Positions 1 to 13,096 of a stretch of 64,000 nt of DNA are shown in pieces. The stretch comes from Sipunculus nudus (Eukaryota; Annelida; Sipuncula; Golfingiida; Sipunculidae): contig CM049319.1 in assembly GCA_026874595.1 (NCBI GenBank), positions 64,722,417 through 64,786,416 on the forward strand, written 5' to 3'. Made by a program: the position numbers and the translations under genes. The notes beneath the pieces were generated by a model. The model did not search any database and was not told where the DNA came from. It was given only the letters and a program-made list of their open reading frames with translations. Numbering within the stretch: position 1 is the first letter of the stretch; each line of letters starts with the position of its first letter.

Positions 1-1330
1 CCTACTTTTGACCGTTTTACGGCTCCTAAACTTAGAAAATTTCATGAAAAATAGAAATTTTCATGACAAATACACATGTACGGACTTTTTTTCGCAATGC
101 TTGCAGATATTGGCCTGATTTTAAGTGTGGGCAGATAATGACCAGTTACAGATCGAGTTCGCGTTTTGTCCCGTTTGACCTACTTTTGACCGTTTTACGG
201 CTCCTAAACTTAGAAAAAATCATGAAAAATAGAAATTTTCATGACAAACACACATGTACAGCCGTTTTTAGCCCTCAGCTCATAGGCTGATGGGCTATTG
301 TCGTCACCCAAGCTGTCCGTCTGTCCATCTGTCTGTCTGGTGTCTGTCCGTCCGTCCGTCCATTCCGCGTCTGTTAACTTTTACCTTGTGACCGGGATAT
401 CTCTAAAAGGATTCACCATTGGAATTTTATTTCATCAGTGAAGATGTATATCGATAAAATCTCGGTCAAGTTTGAAGATGGGTGACCTTGACCCATTTTT
501 CTACATTTTAGAGCTGATTATAGAAAAACACTCAGAAGTTTATATCTCAGGAACCATTGTGTGGAATTTCACAAAACTTACTATGATCATTGGGACCGAT
601 GGTCTGTATGTGCTGCACAATTTTGGTGGCGCCACCTTCAATTTCTGATTTTTTAATGAAATTTTATCGGATTTTTTCAATTTTGGCCTTTTGTGCAGGA
701 TATCTCCAAAGGTATTCAACACAGGAACTTCATTTCTTCAGTGCTATTGCATTTTATTTACAAAATCTTGGTCAAGTTCAAAGATGGGTGATCTTGACCT
801 ACTTTTCAATATCACAGAGCTTAGTATAGAAAAAAACTTAGGAGCTTATTTCTCAGGAAGCATTTGGTGGATTGTTATGAAACATGGGATATACCTCTCC
901 AATTTAAATTTATAAATGATTATCAACTTTTGCTAATATTCTAGTTTCCCAATACAATGCTTACAGATACTGGCCTAATGTTTGGTCTGTGGGCGCATAA
1001 TGACCACTTACAGATCGAGTTCGCGTTTCGTCCCAGTTAACCTATTTTTCACCATATGACAGATCCTGAACATAGAAAATTTCATGAAAGACATAAATTT
1101 TCATGAAAAATGCACATATATGGACTTTTTTTCACAATGCCTGCAGATACTGGCCTGATTTTTGGTGTGTTGCTTGATAATGACCCTTTACAGATCGAGT
1201 TTGCATTTTGCCCTTGTTGACCTACTTTTGACCATACAACACTTCCTGAACTTAAAAAATTTTACAAAATTTAACAAATGTTTCTAATTTGCCCCAGGCG
1301 GGGGCATTCGTGTCGTTCCGACACATCTAG
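1..1330 (+). mobile_element. Family A element A1, 5' end left of the window, holding B1
   Basis: Core units (ACATGTACGGACTTTTTTTC, ACAGATCGAGTTCGCGTTTC, GACCTACTTTTGACCG) run from base 1. The 3' end is GCCCCAGGCGGGGGCATTCG, TGTCGTTCCGACACATCTAG, then T. GGCGGGGGCAT is the exact inverse of the family start ATGCCCCCGCC, and GTGTCG/CGACAC form the 3' hairpin around TTC. Inserted in the T-run of C1 between GCACGTTTTTTT and CCTGTAAGTACTG. Confidence 0.78.
270..944 (+). mobile_element. Family B element B1 inside A1
   Basis: Starts AGCCCTCAGCTCATAGGCTG, ATGGGCT (5' stem-loop) after TTTTT, then CTGTCCGTCTGTCC. Ends TCAACTTTTGCTAATATTCTAG followed by T. It contains the TTTTGGTGGCGCCACC palindrome at 621-636. 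Shorter than B3, with one and a half core units. It sits at the same position of the A core as B2 does in A2. Confidence 0.75.
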
Positions 1331-1448
1331 TTTCCTGTAAGTACTGTGGATTTAATTTTCACAGCATGTACACATAAGGGTTTAATCTGTTAAAATCTGA
1401 AATTTGAAAATAAAAGCTGCAAAATTAGGCTAGTTATTGAATGTTTTT

Positions 1449-3367
1449 AGCTCAGCTGACTATAAGTCATCTGAGCTATAGTCGTGGTCCATTGTCCGTC
1501 GTCCGTCCGTCTGTCCGTCTGTCCGTCCGTCTGTCCGTAGATGTGGCACGTTTTGAAACCGTAAGACCTAGGAATCCAAAATTCAGCATAATGTTAGATG
1601 TCCCCAAGATCTCCTACCAAGTCGAAAACTGGGTCTTTGCGACTTCGTTCCTTTGAGAAATTAAGGAAAAACCTCAATTTTTTATTAAAAACCTATTTTC
1701 ACACTTCAGGACTGCCTAATATCAAAACCACTCATATGTTTTTCCTCATATTTACCATAAATATTCCTCTGTATAGTTTCTATGTACATGCCAGAAATTA
1801 AGTCTGTTAAGTATAAATTCTTTAAGTTATGGGCCCAAACATAATGGACTTTGTAAAAAATCAGGAAAAATATTTACTCACTTAACATGAAAAATTTTGA
1901 AACTAGAGTCTATTTTCCGAAGTATATTACTATGTTTAATTAAGATTCAATTGTTTACCCAAAATTAGATCTGAATTTTGTAAATTTTTTAAGTTATTCG
2001 CATAAAAATAAAATCAATACCTTAAATTTTGCCCAACTTTGACCATGGCACGTTTTTTTTCTGTTAGTACCATTGATTCAATTTTCACAGCATGTAAACA
2101 TAAATATTTAATTTGTGTAAATCTGAAAGTTGAAAATAAAAGCTTGAATTTAGGCTAGTTATTGATTTTTTCTTGAGGCTCTGTTGTAGTCATTTGCTTT
2201 GATTACAGATTACAGATGCAGGGTCCCAGTCCAGGTCAATGGAAGTCAGCTATGCCAGGGTTTCTGATTTGTTACAGTCACTGGGGGAGATCCCCTGCTG
2301 TGACAGGTGTACAGTTATTCTCATATCACAATCCCAATCACCCCCCCCCCCCCCCCCCCCCCCCCCCGCAAACCCAACCCACCAAGTGTTATGCAGTAAT
2401 AATTGTTATTGTTTTCACTGTATCTCCTTCATTGTAATGCTGTTTCCACTCCGATATGCAAAAACTTTCCTTTAAAAGGTAATTCAAGGTGTAATCAAGA
2501 AGATGCAATGTTGTGTAATGTGGCATTTTTAAAGAAATCAATTTTCTTTTAAATGATTTTAACAAATATAATTGAACCCATCAGTATGCTTAAATTTATA
2601 AAATATGAAGCACATTATGGATAAATAAAGACACATTTAAAAATTGTGAAATCTAAATCAAGTATTATTTTAAGATATTTATTGTTTTGCAGATTTAAAA
2701 GATATATTTTTGTGGTAAAAAATAAATAAACATTTGTATGCATGATGTGGTGTTATCTGACAAGATTGAGATTTATGATGATGCAATAAAGAATTATGAA
2801 TCAACTTTTATATTCGGATATATACGTTATATTGAAAATGTATAGAAATATAAACTTATAATAAAAAAAATTGATGTAATAAAAAAATGAGGATTTAATA
2901 CGAACATTTGTTCATTATTTTCCTGCCTCAGCAGAATTTGAGATCAGGCTTTGTTTGCCCTGTTTTATGTTGTTAATTAGTTATATTTCAACTGTATAAA
3001 TTTCATTAAAAAAATACATTTATATTTAATAATATATATTATACAAAAAATAGATTCAGTTGAACAAATGTGTAAACTACTGAAATGTCAACAGTTAATC
3101 AAAAAGCCAACTAATGATCATGGTAATATTACAGATCATTTGTTCACAAACTGCTCACATGCTTCAATTTCAACATTAGGAAACACATGGTTAGGTCACA
3201 AAATATTATTTGCAACAATTTCTTGCTCATCAATAGAAACCAATCATATAAACCAATCATGGCCTTTATTACCTCTTCCTCTTACACAGCATCTCCATTT
3301 GATATTATTTTAGATTTTTACCTTCAAGGTCAACTTCAGCTGAGCATACTGACCTATAGGTCCCTTG
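1449..3367 (+). mobile_element. Family C element C2
   Basis: Starts AGCTCAGCTGACTATAAGTC after TTTTT; GTCCGTC/TGTC tract at 1493-1538; poly-C run at 2341-2367; ends CAGCTGAGCATACTGACCTA, TAGGTCCCTTG, then TTT. The terminal hairpin is GACCTATAGGTC. Its middle, GTTATTGATTTTTTCTTGAGG (2158-2178), is uninterrupted, and in C5 the same site carries a whole second C element. ORFs starting MSPRSPTKSK and similar recur in every C copy and are not genes. Confidence 0.8.
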
Positions 3368-4219
3368 TTTAGAGGCTCTTGTTGTATTCCCTTACATTGT
3401 CAAGCAGTCCACTTTGATAACTGTATGTCATTCAGTGCACATCTCTATGCTCCCCAGGCTGTTGGCATAATTTTAGATGTCCCCAAAATCTCCTACCAAA
3501 CCGAAAATTAGATCATAAGGACTTCATTCCTTCGGGATATTAAGGAAAAACCTCCGTTTTCCATAAAAAAGCCATTGTTACACTTCAAGGCTGCCTAATA
3601 TCAAAACCACTGATCTGTTTTTGATCATATTTAGTATTCACATTCTTTCATACATTTTCTATGAACATACCAAAAATTAGGTCAGTATTGGGTATTATTT
3701 TGAAGTTATGGGCCAAAATATAATGCAATTTTTAAAAAAATCAGGAAATTTATTTACTCACCTCACATGAGAATTGCTGAACCTAGAGACTTTTTTTCAG
3801 GAATATAACTTTATTTAATCAAGATTCAATTGTTTACCCAAAATTAGATATGAATTTTGCAATTTTTTCAAGTTATTTGCATAAATAAAAAATCAATACC
3901 TTAAATTTTGTCCAACTTTGGCACTGTTGATTTAATTTTCACAGCATATATACATAAGGATTTAATCTTTTAAAATCTGAAATTTCAAAGAAATTGATTG
4001 GAAAGAATAGCTTTTATTACGTTTTTATACACCATGTCAAATGTTGTTTACATCTAGCCCACCTAGTGGTACAGCCTTCACTTGCATTATGTAACACACC
4101 CCAGGCAGCTTGCCTTGGCTAAGCTTGGCCACTACCAGCAGGCTTCCCCTCTGCCCTGCACTTCCTTCCCCCCCCCCCTCCCCCCCCCCCAATGGTGCAT
4201 AAACTAGATGAATGTTTTT

Positions 4220-5666
4220 GTATCCGCCAAAACAGAGTTTTGCGGATACTATGTTTTCAGCTGCACGCCACCGCCGCCGTGTAAGTGTCCGGAGAACTCC
4301 TCCCTAACCGCTGGGCGGAATTTTACGAAACCCGGGATTATGTTCGGGTCACATGTGAACTGCTGCGCCCCAATTTTGTTTTGACCTCTGACCTTTCCTC
4401 TGCACTCTGTGTCCGTTTGTGCGTCTGTTTCTACATATAAACCCACATATCTCGGGAACCGTTTGACGGATCAGGAAAATTGTTTTGCACAAATGTAGCC
4501 CTTGGAGAGCTTTATAACATACACAAAAAAAGGTGGCGCCACCTGCAACCATGTTTGCACAGTGTCCATCTGTTCTTCTGCCTTGGGTTAAAATCACTCA
4601 TATCTCTGCAGTGACTTGACTAATTCACCTGAAATTTGGCATGCGTATACATCCTGGATAGCTTTTCTGATTTTGTGACAGGTGGCCCCACCTACATTCA
4701 CGTTTATGCTGCAGACATCCAAGCTCATATCTCGGGAACCGTTTGACCGATCAGGAAAATTTTTTTGCACAAATGTAGCCCTTGGAGAGCTTTATAACAT
4801 ACACAAAAAATGGTGGCGCCACCTGCAACCATGTTTGCACAGTGTCCATCTGTTTGTCTGCCTTGGGTTAAAATCACTCATATATCTGCAGTGACTTGAC
4901 TAATTCACCTGAAATTCGGCATGTGTATACATCCTGGATAGCTTTTCTGATTTTATGACAGGTGGCACCACCTACATTCACGTTTACGCTGCAGACATCC
5001 AAGCTCATATCTCAGGAACCGTTTGACCGACTGGGCCAAAATTTTGCATGTGTATAGATCTCACATATTATACGCAAAACTGGTGGCGCCACCTGCAGCC
5101 ATTTTTGCACAGCTCCTGTCTGTTTGTCTGCCATGGGATAAAATCACTCATATCTCGGCAGTGGTTTGACATATCTGGCCAAAATTTTGCAGTTTTATAC
5201 ATCCCCGACAGCTCTCTTGATTTTATGACAGGTGGCGCCACCTGCATTCTAGTTTATGCAGCAGACATCCAAGCTCATATCTTGGGAACCGTTTGACCGA
5301 TTAGGCCAAGTTTTGCATGTGTATAGTTCTCACATAGCTCTTTATCATACGCAAAACTGGTGGCGTCGCCTGCAACCATTTTTGCTCAGCGTCCATCTGA
5401 TTGTCTGCCACGGGCTAAAATCACTCATATACATGTAGTTGTTTGACTTATCTGCCTTAAATTTTGCATATGTATACAACTTGGACGGCTTTCTGGATTT
5501 TGTGGTAGGGGGGCAACCTTCATACACAATTTGGCTGCAGACATCCATGCTTATATGCAACACTTCACTCTATTTCCCCTTGCCACTTAATCCATGCCTC
5601 ACTTCACCCGTTCCACTCTGATTTAGGCGGATACACGTAGTCGCTTGTCGACTACCCGTATTCTAG
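4220..5666 (+). mobile_element. Family D element D1 with ~280-bp internal tandem units
   Basis: Starts GTATCCGCCAAAACAGAGTT, TTGCGGATAC (5' stem-loop). The 3' part holds GGCGGATAC, the exact inverse of GTATCCGCC, then GTAGTCGCTTGTCGACTAC (7-bp hairpin stem), then CCGTATTCTAG and T. The core has about four units of 270-280 bp marked by CATATCTCGGGAACCGTTTG (about 4447, 4727, 5007, 5277), each with GGTGGCGCCACC. Non-coding. Inserted in C1 after AACTAGATGAATG and a T-run. Confidence 0.77.
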
Positions 5667-6249
5667 TTATTTTCTGTATTTTATTCATTCTTATTCTAGG
5701 CTATGCTACTTTTTAGATTTTGTATTGTACCACCAGGGTTACAATGATTAAAGTGTACATTAAATTGTGTCCACAAAGTGGTGTATTGCTGTGAAAGTGT
5801 GGATGTTTATCAGATAAGTAATTCCTTACTTCAGAAGAGTAAAAACTTCACCAGGTGTGAAATTGACCAGTAATAAATTAAAACTGGGATAGTAATTAGC
5901 ACAATGATATTGTTTGTCCCTCATTCAACCAACAGTGTGTATACTTTATTTGAAAAGATGTTTTATTTTATCAAATTTACTGAATCTTTTATTTTATTTT
6001 GGTGAATAAAATTAAGCATGTACTGAAAACTCCAGTGTGCAAAACTTTTTAATAGTGATTCAAGGAATATTCTTGTAGATGCCATGTTGTGGCATTACTT
6101 TCTTTAAATTCAGTTTAATCATTTATGATTTAAAAATAATAAAATATATGTGTATGCATAATATGACCCAATATGAGCTACACTCTGGATATATAATGAT
6201 TGCAACTTTTGCAACAATTCTAATATTTAAACTTATTGTTTCAGTTTTT

Positions 6250-8880
6250 AGCTCAGCTGACTATAAGTCATCTGAGCTATAGTCGTGGTCCATTGTCCGT
6301 CGTCCGTCCGTCTGTCCGTCCGTCCGTCCGTCCGTCCGTCCGTAGATGTGGCACGTTTTGAAACCGTAAGACCTAGGAATCCAAAATTCGGCATAATGTT
6401 AGATGTCCCCAAGATCTCCTACCAAGCCGAAAACTGGGTCTTTGCAACTTCGTTCCTTTGAGAAATTAAGGAAAAACCTCAATTTTTTATTAAAAACCTA
6501 TTTTCACACTTTAGGACTGCCTAATATCAAAACCACTCATCTGTTTTTCCTCATATTTACCATAAATATTCCTCTATATAGTTCCTATGTACATGCCAGA
6601 AATTATGTCTGTATTATATAATTTAAAAAAGTTCTGGGCCCAAACATAATGCATTTTGAAAAAAATAAGGAAAGATATTTGATCACTTAACACAAAAAAT
6701 GTTAAAGCTGTGGACCTTTTTTCCAGTAATATAACTTTAATTAATCAAAATTAAATTGTATACCCAAAATTAGATGAAAATCTTTTAAATTTTTTAAAAT
6801 ATTAATAAAAATAAAAAATTGGTACCTTAAATTTTGCGCAACTTTGACCATGGCACGTTTTTTTCCTGTAAGTACTGTGGATTTAATTTTCCCAGCATGT
6901 TTTTGTCAGCATTTCAACTGTTAACACCAAAAATTTGAAACCAGTTGATCAAAAACTGTAGATTTTAATCAAGTTTTCAAGCACCTTGTAACATATTGTT
7001 TACATCAAGCTAGTGTTATGCAGTTTGCAAAAGCTCAGCTCCCCAGCTTCAGCTCTAAGTTCCTTAAATTCAGCATACAGTTAGATGTCTCCAAAATCCC
7101 CTACCATGCCAAGAATTTGGTCACTAGGACTTAATACCTTCGAGATATTAATGAAAAACTTCATTTTTCCATTAAAAACCCATTGTTACACTTCAAGACT
7201 GCCTAATATCAAAACCACTGATCTGACTTTAATCATAAACAATATACATATTTTTCATTCTCTATGCACATCCCAGAATGATGTCAGTATTGCGTAATTG
7301 TTTTAAGTTATGGGCCCAAACATAATGCACTTTGTAAAAAATCAAGAAATATATTTACTCCCTTAACAAGGGCATTGCTAGAGATTTTTTTGTCAGGGAT
7401 GTCACATTATTCAATCAAGATTCAATTGAATACCCAAAATTAGTTCTGAATTTTTCAAATTTTATAAGTTATTAGTATAAATATAAAATTAGTACCTTAA
7501 ATTTTGCCCAACTGTGAGCATGCCACGTTTGTTTCCTGTGAGCACTGTTGATATAATTTTCATATCATGCACACATAAGGATTTCAGCTTTTTAGTTTAG
7601 AAAGCTGAAAGAAATTGGCCAAAAATTGTAGCTTTTATTAATGTTTTTTATGAGACCCTGTCAGACTTTGGCTCTCTCCAGCCCCTCTCGAGTCACCTGT
7701 ATGTTGACCTTGTTGACCTTTCATCAAATTATGCACGCTTGAGGCGAGGCATACAGGAATCCAGGCAGCTTATGGCCAGCCACAGTTGATCCAGGTGTCC
7801 AACCCAACTCATCTAGTAGTTTTAACCAACAACATAACAATAAACAACAAATTAATAAATTTTTATTGGTTTTTAATAACAAATTAAAGAAAAATAGAAA
7901 AGGAATTTGTTAGTTTATAATAACAGGAAATTAACTTGCAGTTACTGATGATATAAGAATCTTGTATCGATGGGTAGAATGTCACATATTCCAAATAACA
8001 CCATGCAGTCACCTATGGCATTTTTCAGTTCAATTTTAATGATAAAGAAGTAAATCATATTATTCATTACTAATCATTAGGGATCATATGAAGGAAATTA
8101 ATGATAGACAAAGATGCAGTTGATAATATTAATCTAGATTCTACTGTGTCTAGTGTGTACATTGATGTGAAATTAGTCCAAAATGAATTTTTTACAGTTA
8201 TTTTTTAATATAAATAAAAGCCATAAAACCAGGTACTTATGATCATTATTTAAATGTGTGAATTTTGTATATTCTGGATTCTCAACATCATTGTTTGGTG
8301 AAAATTGAATAAATACCAGACATGGTGCAAATACTTTGTAATTGTATTTAAATACAAATATGATTATGTACTCCATTATAAAATTTCTTGCATAAAGAAT
8401 GGGAATTCAGGTAAAAATGAAAGTATATGAATACTCGTGCAAATACTTTCAAAATGTATTCATGAATGCATTCATGAATATATTCTTTAATATTATTTTA
8501 ATAATCATATCAGTTATATTTCATTTTAAAAAATCATATGATTCTCTTATAATTTTGATAAAAATTATATTTGGGACAATATTTGTAATTTTTTTTTAAT
8601 AAATAGTTAAACTCTTATATTATATGTTCTGCTTATATATAAGTTATATGGCCAAGTCAAAATCTGTGTGACAATAGTACTCCAATTGTTAATAAAATAA
8701 ATGAAATCAATCCTCTTCCCTGTCTCCAAAGGTACTATCAAAATCATACATAAGCTAAACAACAACAACTCATAATACAGCTTATATTTATTACCACACA
8801 AAACCAGCATGTGCCTCATTTCTAAATAATATTTTCTTATCATATATAACAGCTGAGCGTCGTGACCCATAGGTCCCTTG
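6250..8880 (+). mobile_element. Family C element C3, long form
   Basis: Starts AGCTCAGCTGACTATAAGTC; GTCCGTCC tract 6297-6342; ends CAGCTGAGCGTCGTGACCCA, TAGGTCCCTTG, then TTT. 2,631 bp. Nearly identical over its whole length to C6 (28961-31594), with small indels only. Both sides carry a ~66-bp direct repeat (6182-6249 and 8884-8951). Confidence 0.82.
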
Positions 8881-9948
8881 TTTACTCTGTATATATAATG
8901 ATTGCAACTTTTGCAACAATTCTAATATTTTAACTTATATTTTCAGTTTTTTTATTAAAAATTTATAAAACCTGTAAATAAAAAAAAATGATTCAGATAA
9001 AATCTATTTAATGGAAAAAGTGGATATGCTTAAAAAAAAATAGACTTATATATAAATTAAAATGCATTATTCCCTTGAAAGTGAAATAAAGGTATTAGTC
9101 CATTCTGTCCACTTGCCTGTCCATCTGTAAATTTTCGTATGCATCACATTATCTCAAAACTTTACTGTTTTCTTCATGACAGTCTTGTCAGAGTATTAGT
9201 TTGCAATTATATATTTAGAAATTTACTATAACCAAGTTGGAGGGCCCCTTTCCTCTTAGCTTTTCATATTCTTATATAAATGCAAAACATTACAATAGAA
9301 TATTTCTATATCCACCTTCGTGCTGCCCTCACTTTTCCCTTCTCCGACCCCATCCCAAAGTCAGCCTCAGTAAGCAAGAACAAGATGAATCAGATATATT
9401 CATACTTTAATATTTTGTATAACTATTCATCCATAGGTACCTATGTACATGCCAGAAATTATGTCAATATTGTGTAATATGTAGACATAGTGGGCATCAC
9501 AATAATGTACCTTGTCAAGACTAAAGAGATATTTTGTCATACAGTCACAAATACATAAATCACTTCATCAGCATAGTTAACCATAACTTCATATCTGTCA
9601 AATTGAAAGCTTGCAGACTACCATACACTTTAGATCCTTCAACAAATAGCCTTATCATCATTCTACTACTGCTTATTACTGCTGTCATTGCATTCATATT
9701 TGCTCAAATATATCACAATTTTCAACCCCTCCAAATAAATAAAAATAAACCACTATATTTTACTCTATTAATCCATCAGTCAGGTAATTTCATTTATCAT
9801 TTACTCACATATTACATTACATTCCTGTATAATAGCCCAACATGTCCATGATATTCATAAGCTTTCTCGACTCGATATAGTATCACAGTGGAGAAACATT
9901 TATAGTCCAATCACGATCAGCTGAGCGCCGTGACCCATGGGTCCCTTG

Positions 9949-12936
9949 TTTTTGACTATGAGGGCTCCAGACCAATTGAATTACAGACTTGCTCAAAATC
10001 AAATATGGCCAACAGACTACATTCGGTAATTTTTTATTGCTTACATTATTTCAGACATATCTTCTTTAATATCTTTTGATCCAGTAGGATTTTTTCCCTC
10101 AAGCATATAGATAAAAACCTGTTTTTGTTTGTCATTTTTTTCAAATTTAACTTAATTTTTCACCCACATGTAATCTAGTCCAGCACTACCAGAAATGCGG
10201 GGCCCTCTGAGGACCAATGTCCGACCACATCTAGTTTCCCATATAATGATTTTAAATTGTTTAAAAAAACAATAACATAAAGTAGCTATTATTTCCCTAA
10301 TAGTTAATGAGGCATATTCCCACGGGGCAAAAGATTATGGGGGGGGGGGGGGGGGGGGGGGGTTGTCACACTAACCCTTAACAAAATGTCTTCAAAATCT
10401 GTTTATAATCTGTTGCAAACAGACAAACAACTAACCAAGCATATAGTGAACAGACAAAGATAAATATTATGGTATTGAGATTACGTGCATTTAAAAATTT
10501 AAATCTGCATTCTAAGGAATGCAAGCCTCTGCAATGTAGGGGTCCCTATTATGAGATGCTCAGTAAAACATGTTTGCATTCACTTATTCAGCCAGTATTT
10601 CCAGGTTCTTTTGTGCATAAGTGACCTAACATTTGTGAATATTCCTTGATGACATTCCTGAATCCAGATCACAGGCAAGATAATCAATTCTTCAATAGCC
10701 CATTCCTGAAATGCCCTGAAAATTTCTTGAGATTTGGAAGATGATTGCTTGAGTTATGTGGTGAACAAGCACACACACAAACACACATGTTTGGGTATGA
10801 ATCCTAGCGTCATATTGACTCTCTGGCATTACGACCAGATTACTAGTGCCAGAGTGTCATGACATCTACGTCTGAGGATCTCATTATAAGGCCTTATGAA
10901 GATGCAAATATTTTCGTCATTTCTGACAACGCTTCATGGGCTACAGGTACACTGTCAATCAACATAAACCAGACCATTCGATAGCATTTTTTGTGTACTT
11001 TCTAATAATACCAAATATGAGCGACAAAAATTCCTGTTTATCCCAGCACATTGGTGAACCCCTCGGCATGTTTGTTGAATTTATGACCGCAGGAACACAA
11101 GCATGGCTCGCACGGGTTACAGGATGCAGACAACTTGCAGGGGACACAGGAAATGACCCGTGTCCATGGAGACGGTGTTTCAGTTTGGGTTGTGAGCTCA
11201 CATATATATACTATTGTGTTTATTCACCATTCCAAGCATAATATTGAGATTATGGGCCATTTTCCACAATATGAAAGCAACCAGATGCAAGACCACCGGG
11301 ATACATTCCTCCATATTACTAGTATCACGACTTGAGTAGGCTTACAAGCCCAATTATCCGATTGCCTACTGAGTCGGGTTGTCACGGATAGTATGAATCC
11401 ATACGGATACCTCCTGGCGGAGGCAAATATCATAAAAATTAAAAAGTGGAAAGGAGTGTGGAAACTAGGCCCAAGGATAGTGAAGGTCCTTAGAATCTAT
11501 CCATTTATCAATTCTTACCTTCTATTAAATTCTCCATTTAGTTCATATTTAAGTATTGAATACCAGACTATTTAAAAAATAAAAGCAGTTTTACCAAAAT
11601 TGATGTTATTAAATAAAAGAAAAGGGTAGGTCTTCCTCTGTTTGTCACCACCATGTATGTTTCTATGGGAGTGGAGTAGTCCATTTAAAGAAGATTTAAA
11701 GTAGATTAAGGGCACCTGTGTTATAAAGAGCTTCCATATGGCAAATTAAATTTGAGAGCTCATGTCGGACTTTGGGGTGTTACATGCCAAAAAAAACAAA
11801 CAACAAAAGGAAATGAATGGATTCAATATAATAATTGATGTCATTTTAATTGAGGGCTTGCAATTCAATGCATCGATTCTTCAATGCATTGTGACACACC
11901 TAGTGGAAACAGAGTATAAAAGTATCATGGACATATGATACTATCATTGTCATGTTCAATCAATATAGGTTTCTTCATATATAAAAATGAATTTCAAACC
12001 CTGTTCTGTTTGAGGAAACTTATATAATCCAGTCTTAGTGCTTTAGACTTTCCATGTGACCCTACAGAGCTGATATCTGATACTGACAGTTGTGTATTTT
12101 GGCCTGTGTTAGGCTATCATGCTATCTTTAAATGAATGGGAATATTATTGGTGAGCCAAGTTATGGTTTGGTGGGTGTCATCCCAAATGGACAGGTTTCA
12201 GATAGAGGGGTTGTTACTTGCCTCAGCTTTTATCAGATGTGGGTGGTGGCCTTGCTAACAGACAGGGGAGGTCAAGTTGAATGATAAGCTTGGCAGAATC
12301 TCTGTGAGAGATATCAGGGAATACAAGGGTCTTGAAACAAGCTGGTAACTGGAACATAATGCTGATAGATAGATGGCAGACTGGTACACCTTGAAAGAGA
12401 GTTGATATATATGAAAATGATATGTAGAAAAAATCATTTAGCCCAACCTATGAAGCCTAATATATTATTAAGTGAAGACACAAGCCTGTTCAAGCGAAAA
12501 CATCCAGGGCCAAGTTCTGTCCCCAAAAAAGAAAAGAAAACAAAAAGATAATGATAGGTAATAAAACATTTTGTAACAATAATATACAAACCATAGACAC
12601 ACTAGTAATAATTTAAACACAAGTACTTGGTTATTTGAGTTTAAATTACTAATAGGGCACTATGTTTAATTATAAATGAAATTAATATGTAAATCAAAAA
12701 CTTCAGAAAGGAAATAGACAAATAAAAAATGATTATGAAAAACATTGTGGCAAATGTATTTTTATTAACTAAAATGAAATGTGTTCTCATTATTTTTAAG
12801 GATGGATGAAAGGTATATATCTGTCAATGAATTGGTCATGGTCCTGAACCCTTTGCTTGTGCTGTTGTCCTTTGTATACAAGTAAGGGCTAAAGTCCCCT
12901 AGACCATTATAAAGAAATTTGTTATTTTCATTGCAG
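9949..12936 (+). other. Upstream of visible GXYLT exons: no gene recognised
   Basis: About 3 kb, either a GXYLT intron or its upstream region. It holds a 24-base poly-G run (10339-10362), an ending like family A near 10220-10239 (CCGACCACATCTAG then T), and a short inverted repeat (CTCTGGCA at 10820 and TGCCAGAG at 10850). The stretch 10930-11440 is richer in GC but its overlapping ORFs on both strands show no family character. Confidence 0.5.
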
Positions 12937-13096
12937 GGAGCAGCCCAAAGACATTATGCATCTGTCAGTGGTGGCATGTGGAGAACGTTTGGAGGAGACT
13001 TTGGTGATGCTCAAGTCAGCCCGTTTACTAAGCAAGAAGCCGATCTGCTACCACATTTTTGCTGAGGATAAGTTACAGAAAGCCTTTAAGATACAG
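12937..13096 (+). CDS. GXYLT: GXYLT exon 1 of the visible part
   Basis: Acceptor TTTTCATTGCAG precedes 12937 and donor CAG|GTACTT follows 13096. The exon starts with one base that completes a codon and then encodes 53 residues, from [15 protein letters not shown] to AFKIQ. This is the first beta-strand/helix region of the GT8 fold ([18 protein letters not shown]), where the nucleotide-sugar site begins. The methionine at 12956 is internal, since family members carry an anchor before this point. I searched leftwards for a preceding exon and found none that I could defend. Confidence 0.93.

Larger units (their letters stand above)
1..9948 (+). mobile_element. Family C element C1, outermost host of a nest, 5' end left of the window
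   Basis: C text appears in pieces: 1331-1448 (TTTCCTGTAAGTACTGTGG to TAGTTATTGAATG), 3368-4219 (GAGGCTCTTGTTGTATTCCC, CTCCCCAGGCTGTTGGC), 5667-6249 and 8881-9948. The end is GATCAGCTGAGCGCCGTGAC, CCATGGGTCCCTTG, then TTTT at 9949. Between these pieces sit A1 (with B1), C2, D1 and C3. The first two joins can be checked against uninterrupted C copies (17487-17640 and 43955-44170 read straight through). That the last piece belongs to the same copy is inferred from order and from the lack of another 5' end. Confidence 0.65.

Noticed and set aside
1598-1801. ORFs starting MSPRSPTK... recurring at 6403, 17025, 29122, 40631 and 41781
   Set aside because: They recur only because family C copies recur; they decay in each copy and match no protein family that I know. 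They do not look like a conserved coding gene.
9534-9851. A 105-codon ORF with a hydrophobic segment as GXYLT N-terminal anchor
   Set aside because: It lies in family C text, has no family-like residues after the hydrophobic part and no suitable donor in the required phase.
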